Origin: JACVRW01 sp963820315
GTDB lineage: Bacteria; Actinomycetota; Thermoleophilia; Solirubrobacterales; Thermoleophilaceae
Reading direction: 5' to 3'
Assembly: GCA_963820315.1 (NCBI GenBank)
Contig: CAWFZK010000005.1
Coordinates: forward strand, 3,673 to 67,672
DNA: 64,000 nucleotides
Shown: piece after piece, positions 1-7,595 of the stretch
How the letters are laid out: each line of letters opens with the position of its first letter
Position numbering within the stretch: position 1 is the first letter of the stretch
Translations under genes and position numbers: made by a program
The notes under the pieces: generated by a model
Databases searched by the model: none
Seen by the model: only the letters and a program-made list of their open reading frames with translations
What the model was told of the DNA's origin: nothing

Positions 1-216
1 CGCCCGTTCCCCTTCGCCGTCGTCCAGGATGGCCAGCCACGGGCCGGGCCAGGAGAACTCGCGCGGCTCCCTGATCGGCACCAGGCCGAGGCCGCGCTCG
101 CCGAGCCAGCCGCGCCACAGGCTCCACGGGTCGGGACCGCTCGGGACCGGCACCTCTTGGGGATCGACGCGGAGGAGATGGCCGAGGCACGCGGCCACCT
201 CGCGGACGAGGCTCAT
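1..216 (-). CDS. Partial protein of unknown function (3' end outside window)
   Basis: The gene runs off the left edge; 72 residues are visible from the ATG at 216. That start overlaps the stop of the SCO1-like gene as ATGA (213-216), so the two are probably one transcript and translationally coupled. The visible part has no signal peptide or membrane segment and is rich in Trp and Pro (WSLWRGWLGERGLG and, further on, FSWPGPWLAIL). I do not recognise the family. The coupling to a SCO1-like gene is the only functional clue. Confidence 0.6.
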   Translation of the reverse strand, partial: MSLVREVAACLGHLLRVDPQEVPVPSGPDPWSLWRGWLGERGLGLVPIREPREFSWPGPWLAILDDGEGERA

Positions 217-824
217 CGCTCCGCCTCGGCTTCGAGCAGGCGCAGGTCGTGGGCGAGCCGCTCGGGGGTCGCCTCGGAGGCCGGGAAGCCGACGCGCTGG
301 TAGCCGTTCGCGTCCACCAGCGTGATGCGTGGCTGGTGCTCCTCGGTCACCGACTGCGGGCGGATGAAGAAGCCGTCCCAGAGCGGTTGCAGCTGGTTGC
401 GCGTGCCGAGCACGAAGTCGATGCGCCCGAGCGCGTGCTGCTTGGAGAGGAACGCCTTGGCGCGGTCGGCCGTGTCGCGCGGCGGGTCCACCGCGACCGC
501 AAGGGCGGGGAGGTCGTGGCCGAGCTGGTCGAGGCTGCCCCGGATCGTCTGGGCCTGGATCGGGCAGGTGTCCTCGCAGGTGGTGTAGAGGAACGTGACG
601 ATCGCCGGCCTGCCGCGCAGGGAGCGCATCGTGACGGTGTCCCCGTCCTGGTTCTGGAGGCGGAAGTCCGGGGCGCGGACGTTCTCGGGCATGCGGGCGC
701 CCTCGAAGCCGCTCTTGGCCGTGGCGGGATCGCCGTCTGCGTCTCGCCGGGTCGCGGCGAGGGCGATGGCTCCGAGGGCAAAGACGGCTACCAGGAACAG
801 GGTGATGAGCACCCGCGGGTTCAC
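213..824 (-). CDS. SCO1/SenC-family copper/redox protein
   Basis: 203 aa with a GTG start at 824. One N-terminal membrane segment (about residues 5-24) anchors a thioredoxin-fold domain on the outer face. CEDTCP gives C83 and C87 (CxxxC), and H163 in EEHQPRITLVD is where SCO1 proteins keep the third copper ligand. Known members load copper into the CuA site of cytochrome c oxidase or act as thiol reductants. No oxidase gene is visible, so which role applies is open. The start codon is only 38 bp from the palindrome that bounds the next gene, leaving little room for a native promoter. Confidence 0.88.
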   Translation of the reverse strand: MNPRVLITLFLVAVFALGAIALAATRRDADGDPATAKSGFEGARMPENVRAPDFRLQNQDGDTVTMRSLRGRPAIVTFLYTTCEDTCPIQAQTIRGSLDQLGHDLPALAVAVDPPRDTADRAKAFLSKQHALGRIDFVLGTRNQLQPLWDGFFIRPQSVTEEHQPRITLVDANGYQRVGFPASEATPERLAHDLRLLEAEAER

Positions 825-862
825 TCTCCGCGGGAGCGTAGAGGGGGTGAGATTGTCGATCT

Positions 863-903
863 AGTCCTGACTTGTAGGGCCAGTGGCCACACAAGTCAGG
901 ACT
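863..903. repeat. Palindromic repeat, copy 1
   Basis: A 13-bp perfect inverted repeat: arm AGTCCTGACTTGT at 863-875 and its complement at 891-903. The 15-nt middle (876-890) contains a second GGCC/GGCC stem (878-881 and 885-888) around AGT. The 32-bp core 866-897 recurs at 1763-1794 in the same orientation with one mismatch. The GTG start of the following gene (883-885) lies inside this copy. Confidence 0.9.
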
Positions 904-1767
904 GTTGAGCGGCAGATCGCGCGTCTCGGCGGGCGAGCCCATGGCGTCGTGACCCGGGCCGAGCTGTTGGCCGCGGGCGTGACCCCGGATGAGATCGCTC
1001 ATCGGTTCCGTACGGGCTCCCTCATTGCCGTCTTTCGCGGTGTCTATCGAGTTGGACACCGGGCGCCGTCCGTGGAAGCGCGCTACATGGCAGCCGTAAA
1101 GGCGGCTGGGGAAGGGGGAGTCCTGAGCGGGCTCGCGGCAGCGCATCTGTTCGGGCTCGTCAGAGGCAGTGCGCCGCCACCTGAGGTCATCGCACCGAAG
1201 GAGCGGAGGCCAAAAGGAGTGCGCGCGATCCGCCGTCAACTCGACCGCCGCGACACGACAATCTGGCGCGGCATTCCGGTGACGGCGTTGCCGCGCACGC
1301 TCGTCGACCTTTCCTCAGTGCTGTCGTCGGATGAGCTGGCCCGAGCGTTCCACGAAGCAAACGTCCGCTACCGGACGACGCCGGCTCAGGTCGAGGCAGC
1401 GCTGGAGCGTGCACCCCGGGCGAAACGGCGGGCCCGGCTACGCGAGGTGATTCGCGGCGATAGGCAGGTGATTCTCAGCAGACTCGAGCGCCGCTTTCTC
1501 AAGCTTCTACGCGCCCACTCCCTGCCGCTCCCTCGGACCAACCGGCCGGCGGGCAGCCACTACGTCGACTGCCGCTGGCCAGAGCACAGGCTCACCGTCG
1601 AACTCGACAGCTACCGCTACCACAACAGCCGCTACGCGTGGGAGCAAGACCGCCGTCGCGAGCGTGAGGCCTACGCCCGCGGAGACCGCTTCCGCCGCTT
1701 CACCTGGGGAGACGTCACCGAGCGACCAGACTCCGTGCTCAGCGAACTCACGCCGCTTCTTTCCTGA
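883..1767 (+). CDS. AbiEi-like antitoxin domain fused to DUF559 (Vsr-like) nuclease domain
   Basis: 294 aa. GTG 883 is the only possible start: an in-frame TGA sits at 868-870 and no other start codon precedes the conserved N-terminus. Residues about 8-60 (HGVVTRAELLAAGVTPDEI and FRGVYRVGH) form the winged-helix domain found at the N-terminus of AbiEi-type antitoxins. The C-terminal part (about 190-290) looks like DUF559, a PD-(D/E)xK relative of Vsr, with E in LERRFLKLL, D229 in YVDCRWP and E240/D242 in VELDSYRYH. No AbiEii-like toxin is adjacent. Start and stop both lie in copies of one palindrome, and the gene is opposite in strand to both neighbours, which suggests an inserted unit. The antitoxin role is not supported by context; a DNA-binding nuclease is at least as likely. 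Confidence 0.8.
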   Translation: MATQVRTVERQIARLGGRAHGVVTRAELLAAGVTPDEIAHRFRTGSLIAVFRGVYRVGHRAPSVEARYMAAVKAAGEGGVLSGLAAAHLFGLVRGSAPPPEVIAPKERRPKGVRAIRRQLDRRDTTIWRGIPVTALPRTLVDLSSVLSSDELARAFHEANVRYRTTPAQVEAALERAPRAKRRARLREVIRGDRQVILSRLERRFLKLLRAHSLPLPRTNRPAGSHYVDCRWPEHRLTVELDSYRYHNSRYAWEQDRRREREAYARGDRFRRFTWGDVTERPDSVLSELTPLLS

Positions 1768-1801
1768 CTTGTAGGGCCAGGGGCCACACAAGTCCGCAAA
1801 G
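1759..1801. repeat. Palindromic repeat, copy 2
   Basis: Core 1763-1794 matches copy 1 at 31 of 32 positions. Inner arms GACTTGT (1766-1772) and ACAAGTC (1788-1794) are perfect; outer CTTT (1759-1762) and AAAG (1798-1801) also pair across a 3-base mismatch on each side. The stop codon TGA of the AbiEi/DUF559 gene is at 1765-1767 inside the left arm. The only core difference is 1781 (G) against 884 (T), which turns the GTG start of copy 1 into GGG. Confidence 0.88.
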
Positions 1802-1809
1802 TCGGTACT

Positions 1810-2446
1810 TCAGGGCTCGACCAACCCCCGCCTGATCGCGTAGCGGACGATCTCCACGCGGTCGCGCATTCCGAGCTTCGCGAACACGTTGGCCCGGTGG
1901 GATTCGATTGTCTTCTCGGAGAGCTTCAGCGTCTCGGCGATCTGGCGGTTCGTGAACGCCTCGGCGATCAGCTTGACCACCTCGAGCTCGCGGGGAGTCA
2001 AGGGGTCGTCGGGCTCGAGCGCGGCCGCCCTCGAGCCACTCGTCCATGAGCGTGCGCTGGGCCTCGTCCGACAGGAACGTCCGGCCGCCGGCGACGGTCC
2101 GGACCGCGCCGATCAGGTCGGTGTCGGCGGCGCGCTTCAGCACATAGCCGGCCGCGCCGGCCTCCAGGCCCTCCAGGAAGTAGCGCTCGTCGTCGTGCAT
2201 CGACAGCAGGAGCACGCGCGTGTCGGGCACGTGCGAGCGGATCTCGCGCGCGGCCTGCAAGCCCGTCATGCGCGGCATCGAGACATCCAGGACCGCGACG
2301 TCGGGCCGTTCCGCCTGCGTCGACTCGAGCGCCGCCACGCCGTCGTCCGCCTCGGCGACCACCTGCATGTCGTTCTGGCGCTCGATCAACATCCGCAGGC
2401 CGGAGCGGACGATGCCGTGGTCGTCGGCGATCAGGACGCGGATCAA
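1810..2446 (-). CDS. NarL/LuxR-type response regulator (frameshifted)
   Basis: Starts at TTG 2446 (IRVLIADDHGIVRSGL). The receiver domain has the acidic pair DD, the phospho-acceptor Asp in PDVAVLDVSMPRM and the Lys in GYVLKRA. The LuxR-type helix-turn-helix (TPRELEVVKLIAEAFTNRQI) is in another reading frame. One extra base near 2018-2032 (the CCC run of the sequence as given) would join the two parts into one protein of about 211 aa. Either the read has an inserted base or the gene is broken; I favour a sequencing error, since both halves keep intact family motifs. Partner of the adjacent kinase. Confidence 0.75.
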
Positions 2447-3443
2447 ACGCGCGCGCCCGATCCGCATCGTCACCGTCGTGCCGCCGCCCGGGGCGGAGCG
2501 GACGTCGAGCTCGCCGCCGGCGAGCCGGGCCCGCTCGGCCATCCCGCCGAGGCCAAGGTCGCTGCCGCCGGCGTCGCGCGCGAGCTCGCCGGGGTGGAAG
2601 CCGGCGCCGTCGTCACGCACGCGCAGCTCGATGCGCTCGGCCACCTCGACGTCGACCTCGACGACCGTGGCGCCGGCGTGGCGTGCGACGTTCGCGAGCG
2701 CCTCCTGGGTCACGCGGTAGAGCGCCGTCTGGACGTCCTCGGGCAGCTCGTCGGGATCGCCCTCGCGGTTCAGCCGCACCTCGACGCCCGTGCGCGAGGA
2801 GAAGCGCTTCAGCTGCGTCTCCAGGGCCGGCATCAGCCCGTGGTCGTCGAGCGCGGACGGCCGCAGGTGGCGGGCCAGGTTCAGCAGCTCGTCCATGGCC
2901 TGGTTGACGAGCCGCTTCAGCTCGGCCACATCGCCGGCGCGCTCGGGCGCGGTGTCCTGCCCGAGCGCCTCGAGCCGCAGCAGGATGGCCGTCAGCGCCT
3001 GATTGACCTCGTCGTGCAGGTCGCGCGCAAGCCGGCGGCGCTCCTCCTCCTGCGCGCGCATGACGAGCGTGCCGGAGCGGCTGCGCTCCTCCTCGATGCG
3101 GTCGAGCAGGCGCCGGAAGGAGGTCGAGAGCCGATCGATCTCCGCGACCGGCTCGGGCTCCTCGAGCGGGATGCGCGATCGGAACGGCCGGGTCGATTTG
3201 CTCGACCCGGTCGATCAGCCGCTCCAGTGGCCGGAAGCGCCGCTGCAGCATCCAGAGGTTCACGCACAGGGTCAGGACGATCGAAAGGGCGAGGATCCCG
3301 AACGACCAGCGCTGGTTCTCGACCGTCAGGTCGAGGCCCGCTGCGAGGCTGGCGGCGAACAGCGTGAGTGCCACCAGCACGACGTTTGCCGCCACTACCT
3401 GGCCAATGAGGGAGTCGTCGCGCCGAGTCACGTTCGGTCTCAT
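2443..3443 (-). CDS. Membrane sensor histidine kinase, HisKA_3 type (frameshifted)
   Basis: N-terminus from ATG 3443: two membrane segments (about residues 13-35 and 46-68) followed by a HAMP-like stretch. Near 3174-3179 the frame must shift by one base to continue into a DHp region with the phospho-acceptor His in ERRRLARDLHDEVNQA and an HATPase domain (DDGAGF, GLGGMAERA). No stop separates it in frame from the regulator, but one further extra base would produce a TGA at 2443-2445 overlapping the TTG start as TTGA, the usual arrangement here. The sensed signal is unknown. Soluble kinase half and regulator form a NarX/NarL-type system. Confidence 0.72.
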
Positions 3444-3470
3444 GGATCGTCAGACCGCCATTCGGGACAA

Positions 3471-3488
3471 ATGGGGTCTGCACCCCAT
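3471..3488. other. Short hairpin in the 3444-3699 intergenic region
   Basis: ATGGGG (3471-3476) and CCCCAT (3483-3488) pair around TCTGCA. It lies just upstream of the kinase gene, between divergent units. No function can be assigned; it is not followed by a T-run. Confidence 0.4.
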
Positions 3489-3584
3489 ATCGGCAGGAGC
3501 GGCCCAGGACGAAAATCTTGGTGAGGCTTCAAACGGCAGGAACACTGCCCGGGGGCTTCCGCACAATCTAGGTCTGGGTCTTCC

Positions 3585-3612
3585 ACCGGGGCGCCCGAAA
3601 GGGCGCCCCGGT
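3585..3612. terminator. Strong 12-bp hairpin with GAAA tetraloop
   Basis: ACCGGGGCGCCC (3585-3596), GAAA, then its exact complement (3601-3612). It is the strongest simple hairpin in the window. There is no T-tract on either strand, so classical intrinsic termination is doubtful; in a high-GC actinobacterium it may still terminate or insulate. It lies 14 bp upstream of the -35 box of the moeZ-like gene. Confidence 0.5.
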
Positions 3613-3626
3613 ACCTTTCAGGAGGC

Positions 3627-3663
3627 CTGACAGGCGGCGCGAACGCCGCTACACTTTCTGAAG
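3627..3663 (+). promoter_or_regulatory. Promoter of the moeZ-like gene
   Basis: CTGACA (3627-3632) and TACACT (3650-3655) are separated by exactly 17 bp, a good sigma-70-type pair. The predicted transcript start is near 3662, giving a leader of about 38 nt before ATG 3700. The -10 lies in a 15-bp string (3649-3663) that is repeated exactly upstream of cysM at 8231-8245. Confidence 0.65.
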
Positions 3664-3699
3664 TATTGAAAGCTGACCGAGATTCAGGGGTATAGGGCG

Positions 3700-4884
3700 A
3701 TGGCAAGTGGCGCTGAGCTGCTTCGCAAGGTCAAGGAGCAGATCGAGGAGGTGGACCCCAAGGAGGTCCACGAGCTGACGCAGAACGGCAACGGTGCCGT
3801 GATCGTCGACGTGCGCGAGCAGCACGAGTTCGAGCAGGCGCACCTGCCCGGCGCCGTGCACGTGCCGCGCGGTCATCTCGAGTCGCGCATCGAGGGCGCG
3901 GTCGGCGACCGCGACCAGCGCGTGATCCTCTACTGCGCCTCCGGCAACCGCTCCGCCTTCGCCGCCCAGACGATGAAGGAGCTGCTCGGCTACGAGGACG
4001 TCGCCTCGATGCGTGGCGGCATCACGCTCTGGAAGGACCGCGGCTACGAGGTCGAGGTCCCGCGCGCGCTCACCGCCGAGCAGCGCGAGCGCTACTCGCG
4101 CCACATGCTCGTCCCGGAGATCGGGCTCGAGGGTCAGCTGAAGCTGCTCGACGCCAAGGTGCTGCTGCTCGGCGCCGGCGGCCTCGGCTCACCGGCGGCG
4201 CTCTACCTCGCCGCTGCGGGGGTGGGCACGATCGGCATCGTCGACAACGACGTGGTCGACCTCTCCAACCTGCAGCGCCAGGTCGCGCACGCGAACGACC
4301 GCATCGGCGTCCCCAAGGTCGACTCGGCCGAGATCTCGATCCACGACATCAACCCGGACGTGAAGGTCGACAAGTACCCGGTCCGGCTCGGCGCCGAGAA
4401 CATCATGGAGATCATCGACGGCTACGACGTGGTCGTCGACGGCCTCGACAACTTCCCCACGCGCTACCTCCTGAACGACGCGAGCGTGCGCAAGCAGATC
4501 CCGGTCGTGTCGGCGTCGATCCTCGGCTTCGAGGGCCAGCTCTCGGTCTTCCACCCCTACGAGGGCCCCTGCTACCGCTGCCTCTATCCGACACCGCCGC
4601 CCGCGGAGCTGGCGCCGTCGTGCGGCGCGGCCGGCGTACTCGGCGTGCTGCCAGGCGTGATGGGCCTGCTGCAGTCGGTCGAGGTGATCAAGCTGATCAC
4701 GGGCGCGGGCGAGACGATGGCCGGCCGCCTGCTGCTCTACGACGCGCTCGGCACCACCTTCACCGAGCTCAAGGTCCGCCGCGACCCCGACTGCCCGATC
4801 TGCTCCCGCGAGCCGGGCGAGATCTCCGACGAGGAGATGGGCGTCTTCCCGGACTACGAAGCCTTTTGCGCCGGCGCTGGCTAG
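3700..4884 (+). CDS. moeZ: Rhodanese-ThiF fusion: MoaD/CysO-activating adenylyltransferase/sulfurtransferase
   Basis: 394 aa. Residues about 15-125 are a rhodanese domain with C79 in YCASGNRS as the persulfide-carrying cysteine. Residues about 130-370 are an E1-like ThiF/MoeB domain with the nucleotide loop GAGGLGSPAALYLAAAGVG and a zinc site made of CYRC and CPIC. In the pathway known from mycobacteria this type of enzyme adenylates the C-terminal Gly of CysO and turns it into a thiocarboxylate. Here the rhodanese is at the N-terminus, whereas mycobacterial MoeZ has it at the C-terminus. cysO starts 13 bp downstream. It could also serve MoaD or ThiS; the neighbourhood favours CysO. Confidence 0.9.
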   Translation: MASGAELLRKVKEQIEEVDPKEVHELTQNGNGAVIVDVREQHEFEQAHLPGAVHVPRGHLESRIEGAVGDRDQRVILYCASGNRSAFAAQTMKELLGYEDVASMRGGITLWKDRGYEVEVPRALTAEQRERYSRHMLVPEIGLEGQLKLLDAKVLLLGAGGLGSPAALYLAAAGVGTIGIVDNDVVDLSNLQRQVAHANDRIGVPKVDSAEISIHDINPDVKVDKYPVRLGAENIMEIIDGYDVVVDGLDNFPTRYLLNDASVRKQIPVVSASILGFEGQLSVFHPYEGPCYRCLYPTPPPAELAPSCGAAGVLGVLPGVMGLLQSVEVIKLITGAGETMAGRLLLYDALGTTFTELKVRRDPDCPICSREPGEISDEEMGVFPDYEAFCAGAG

Positions 4885-4897
4885 GCTGCCGGACCCG

Positions 4898-5176
4898 ATG
4901 AGCACGATCAAGATCCCCCCGGTCCTGCGCGGCTCGGTCGGCGGCGCCAAGGAGGTCGAGGCGTCCGGCTCCGACGTGGGCGAGGTCCTGCGCGCCCTGG
5001 CGAACGAGCATCCGGCGACGGAGTCGCAGCTGTTCTCCGAGGACGGCGAGCTGAACCGCTACGTCAACGTCTACCTGAACGACGAGGACGTGCGCGTGCT
5101 CGACGGGCTCGGCACGAGCGTGTCCGAGAACGACACGATCGTGATCCTGCCGGCCATGGCCGGCGGCTCGGCCTGA
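4898..5176 (+). CDS. cysO: CysO-like ubiquitin-fold sulfur carrier
   Basis: 92 aa of the MoaD/ThiS/CysO fold. The carrier end is G89-G90, but it is followed by Ser-Ala, so the protein as encoded does not end in the Gly-Gly that must be adenylated. M. tuberculosis CysO ends directly in Gly-Gly. Removal of two residues, as described for QbsE by its JAMM protease, would be needed; the JAMM protease at 10889-11281 is a candidate. It sits between the activating enzyme and a GNAT gene whose apparent CTG start overlaps its stop. It supplies sulfide to CysM for cysteine. Confidence 0.87.
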   Translation: MSTIKIPPVLRGSVGGAKEVEASGSDVGEVLRALANEHPATESQLFSEDGELNRYVNVYLNDEDVRVLDGLGTSVSENDTIVILPAMAGGSA

Positions 5177-5667
5177 TCGTCCGGCGCGCGACGGCGCAGG
5201 ACGCCGAGGCCTGGGACCTGCTCTGGCAGCGCTCCGCCAGGGAAGCGTTCAGCCCGCTGCTGCCGTCCGGATTCGAGTTCCCGAAGGGTCGCCCCGAGCT
5301 CGTTCGCGAGCGCCTCGTCAACCCCGACCTGAGCGCGTTCGTCGCCGAGGGCGACGACGGCCTGGCCGGCTTCGTCGGCTGCGGCGTCAGCCGTGACGCT
5401 GACGCGCTGCCGCACGTCGGCGAGGTCCACACGCTGTTCGTCGCGGCTGGTCGCTGGCGCGCGGGAGTCGGTCACGCGCTGATGGCGGCGGCCCTCGCCG
5501 ACCTGCGCGAGCGCGGCTGCACGGAGGCGACCGTCTGGTCGTTCGCGGACAACGAGCGCGCCAATGCCTTCTACGAGGGCGAGGGCTTCACGCGCGACGG
5601 GGCCGAGCGCACCGAGGCGACCTGGGCGCACATCCGCGAGCTGCGCTACCGGCGCGCGCTGGCGTAG
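5173..5667 (+). CDS. GNAT-family N-acetyltransferase
   Basis: 164 aa if started at CTG 5173, which overlaps the cysO stop as CTGA. No ATG, GTG or TTG occurs in this frame for at least 130 bp upstream, while the fold begins right there (IVRRATAQDAEAWDLLW). The acetyl-CoA loop is seen as GRWRAGVGHALMAAALADL, and NERANAFYEGEGF is the typical C-terminal GNAT strand. The substrate is unknown. Coupling to cysO could mean a sulfur-metabolite substrate, but that is a guess. A base error hiding a normal start cannot be excluded. Confidence 0.8.
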   Translation: MIVRRATAQDAEAWDLLWQRSAREAFSPLLPSGFEFPKGRPELVRERLVNPDLSAFVAEGDDGLAGFVGCGVSRDADALPHVGEVHTLFVAAGRWRAGVGHALMAAALADLRERGCTEATVWSFADNERANAFYEGEGFTRDGAERTEATWAHIRELRYRRALA

Positions 5668-5677
5668 CCTCAGGCGC

Positions 5678-6040
5678 GTGCGAGTCGAGAACCTTCACGA
5701 GGTCGAGCCCTTCATCACGCTCGACGGCTCCGAGATCCGCGAGGTGGCCGGCCCTGCGATCGGCAGCGCCGTCAACCAGAGCCTCGCGGAGGCGACCGTC
5801 CCGGCCGGCGGCGCGACCGAGGAGCACTACCACCGCGTGACCGAGGAGATCTACTTCTTCACCGAGGGGCGCGGCCGCCTGCGGCTGGCGGGGATCGAGC
5901 GCGACGTGGCACCCGGCGACACCGTCGTGATCGCGCCGGGCGTCAGGCACAAGCTGTGGGCGTCCGAGGACGCGCCACTCAAGCTCCTCTGTTGCTGCGC
6001 CCCCGCGTACTCGCACGAGGACACGGTCATCACGGAGTAG
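5678..6040 (+). CDS. Cupin-domain protein
   Basis: 120 aa, GTG start at 5678. A single small cupin barrel: the first motif EEHYHRVTEEIYFFTEGRGR supplies two His and a Glu for a metal, and PGDTVVIAPGVRHKLWA supplies the last His. Such proteins range from sugar isomerases and dioxygenases to binding proteins; the substrate cannot be told. A TAGCCT box (5665-5670) is 7 nt before the start but coincides with the stop codon of the GNAT gene. The 3' end overlaps the convergent M1 peptidase gene by 11 bp. Confidence 0.82.
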   Translation: MRVENLHEVEPFITLDGSEIREVAGPAIGSAVNQSLAEATVPAGGATEEHYHRVTEEIYFFTEGRGRLRLAGIERDVAPGDTVVIAPGVRHKLWASEDAPLKLLCCCAPAYSHEDTVITE

Positions 6041-7559
6041 GCCGCCTCGCCGCGGGCGCGGAGCGCAGCGCCTGCGCGCCGGCCTCGACGGGGTCGACGG
6101 TCCAGTCCGTGTGGTTCGGCATCGGCGGGGTCGTCGTGCCGTACAGCCAGTCGCGCAGGAACCCGCGCAGATCGCGATGGGCGACTTGCGACGCGAGCGC
6201 AATGAAGTCCTCGGTTCCGACCGACTCGTCGCGGTAGCGCCGCACCCACTCGCGCTCGAGCCGGTCGAACGCGCGCGTGCCGATCTTCTCGCGCAGCGCG
6301 TATAGGACGAGCGCGCCGCCGTGGTAGCGGTTGAAGTCGAACAGCGTGTCCGGGCTTGACGGCGCGGCGACCGGACCCGACTCGGCGCGCCACTGGTCGC
6401 CGTGCGCGTAGACGGCGCGCATCAGCTCCTCGACCGTGGCATAGCCGGTGTCGTCCGGATAGCCCTCCGTGTCTTCGGCGAGGAAGCCCTTCTCCTCGGC
6501 GTAGACGAACTCGTACCAGCTCGCGTGGCCCTCGTTCAGCCACAGGTCGCTCCACTCCTCCGGCGACACGCTGTTCCCAAACCACTCGTGCGAGAGCTCG
6601 TGGACCATCGTCGGGTCCCACGTGCCCTGGCCGTACTCGGTGAACCAGACCTTGTCGTAGAGCGAGATGGTCTGCGTCTCGAGCGCGAAGCCAAGCTCGG
6701 CGTCGACGATCAGCGAGCCGTAAATGTCGAACGGATAGCGGCCGGCGCGCTCCGTCATCCAATCCAGGTGCTCGGGGGTGAGCGCGACCGCCGGGTCCCC
6801 GACGTCCCTGAGCGACGGGGCGATCACGTTGCGGATCGGCACGCCGCGATGCCGTCCCGCCCAAAGCAGGTCGTAGCCGCCGACCGCGAGCTGGACCAGT
6901 TCGGTCGCCATCGGCTGGCGCTGCAGGTAGCTCCAGGTCGTGCGCCCGCCGCGTTCGCGGCGCCCCGTCGGCACGCCGTTTGCCACCGCAACGATGTCGC
7001 TCGGCACGTCGAGGCGGAACGTGTAGCTCGCCTTGTCGCTCGGATGGTCGTTTGACGGGTAGACGTAGTGGGCGAGATCCGGCTGCCCTGCCGTCGCGGT
7101 GCCGTCGGGTGTGGTGAACAGCGCCGTGCTCGTCGGGTCGTCGCTCGGCTCGGTCGGCACCGCCACGAAATGCGAGACCCTGACCACGAACGGAAGCCCC
7201 TTCGCCAGTGGGCGCCTCGGCGTGATCACGAGCTCGCCGCCGTCGCGAGTCCAGCTCGCGCTCCGGCCGTTGACCGAGACGGAGCCGACGCTCTCGCCGG
7301 CGAAGTCGAGGTTGAAGCGCGAGAGCGACTGCGTCGCGCGCGCGAAGATCGTGACCGTCCCGTCGACGCTCTGGCTGGGGTCGCTCGTCTCGTAGCGGAG
7401 GTCGAGGTCGTAGTGGAGCGCGTCGTAGCCGCCGTTGCCCAGCAGCGGAAAGAGGCGGTCGCCGAGACCGGATGCGCCCGGTGCGGGCGGGGCGGCGGCG
7501 GCCGGAGCGGCGGCGGCGATGCTGGCGGTGGCAACGAGGGCAAGCAGGAGGCGGCGCAT
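6030..7559 (-). CDS. Secreted M1-family metallopeptidase
   Basis: 509 aa with a clear Sec signal peptide (Ala-rich, residues 1-22). The zinc site is H320-E321-xx-H324 (HELSHEWFGN) with E343 18 residues on (WLNEGHASW), the gluzincin spacing. The exopeptidase motif usually written GAMEN is LGFALETQT here, a variant common among bacterial M1 enzymes. The region before it is the beta-rich N-terminal domain. It lacks the large C-terminal helical domain of aminopeptidase N. Likely releases N-terminal residues from peptides outside the cell. Divergent from the isochorismatase-like gene with 36 bp between starts. Confidence 0.9.
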   Translation of the reverse strand: MRRLLLALVATASIAAAAPAAAAPPAPGASGLGDRLFPLLGNGGYDALHYDLDLRYETSDPSQSVDGTVTIFARATQSLSRFNLDFAGESVGSVSVNGRSASWTRDGGELVITPRRPLAKGLPFVVRVSHFVAVPTEPSDDPTSTALFTTPDGTATAGQPDLAHYVYPSNDHPSDKASYTFRLDVPSDIVAVANGVPTGRRERGGRTTWSYLQRQPMATELVQLAVGGYDLLWAGRHRGVPIRNVIAPSLRDVGDPAVALTPEHLDWMTERAGRYPFDIYGSLIVDAELGFALETQTISLYDKVWFTEYGQGTWDPTMVHELSHEWFGNSVSPEEWSDLWLNEGHASWYEFVYAEEKGFLAEDTEGYPDDTGYATVEELMRAVYAHGDQWRAESGPVAAPSSPDTLFDFNRYHGGALVLYALREKIGTRAFDRLEREWVRRYRDESVGTEDFIALASQVAHRDLRGFLRDWLYGTTTPPMPNHTDWTVDPVEAGAQALRSAPAARRPTP

Positions 7560-7583
7560 GAGGAGCCCCCTACCCGGGCCGGG

Positions 7584-7595
7584 TACGCTCCACGC
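7584..7595 (+). promoter_or_regulatory. Candidate -10 box for a leaderless transcript
   Basis: TACGCT at 7584-7589 ends 6 nt before the GTG at 7596, so a transcript starting at the usual distance would begin at the start codon. No Shine-Dalgarno-like sequence precedes that GTG. No clear -35 box is seen. Confidence 0.4.

Larger units (their letters stand above)
863..1801 (+). mobile_element. Candidate repeat-bounded gene cassette
   Basis: One gene (883-1767) lies exactly between two same-orientation copies of a palindrome, with the start codon in the first copy and the stop codon in the second. Core-to-core distance is 897 bp. The unit sits on the plus strand between two minus-strand genes. 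There is no transposase, but the gene has a nuclease-like domain that could act on the palindrome. Mobility is an inference; only the repeat geometry is seen. Confidence 0.4.

Noticed and set aside
883..1767. A type IV toxin-antitoxin pair around the AbiEi-like gene
   Set aside because: No nucleotidyltransferase-type AbiEii toxin is adjacent on either side.
1748..3061. Kinase and regulator as one fused hybrid protein
   Set aside because: The regulator begins with a canonical receiver start at a TTG, NarL-type systems are normally separate, and one further base shift restores a TTGA overlap. Fusion not supported.
1889..3367. A 492-residue open frame on the plus strand opposite the two-component system, and many similar long antisense frames elsewhere
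   Set aside because: Rich in Arg, Ala, Gly and Pro with no domains; explained by high GC and codon bias of the genes on the other strand.
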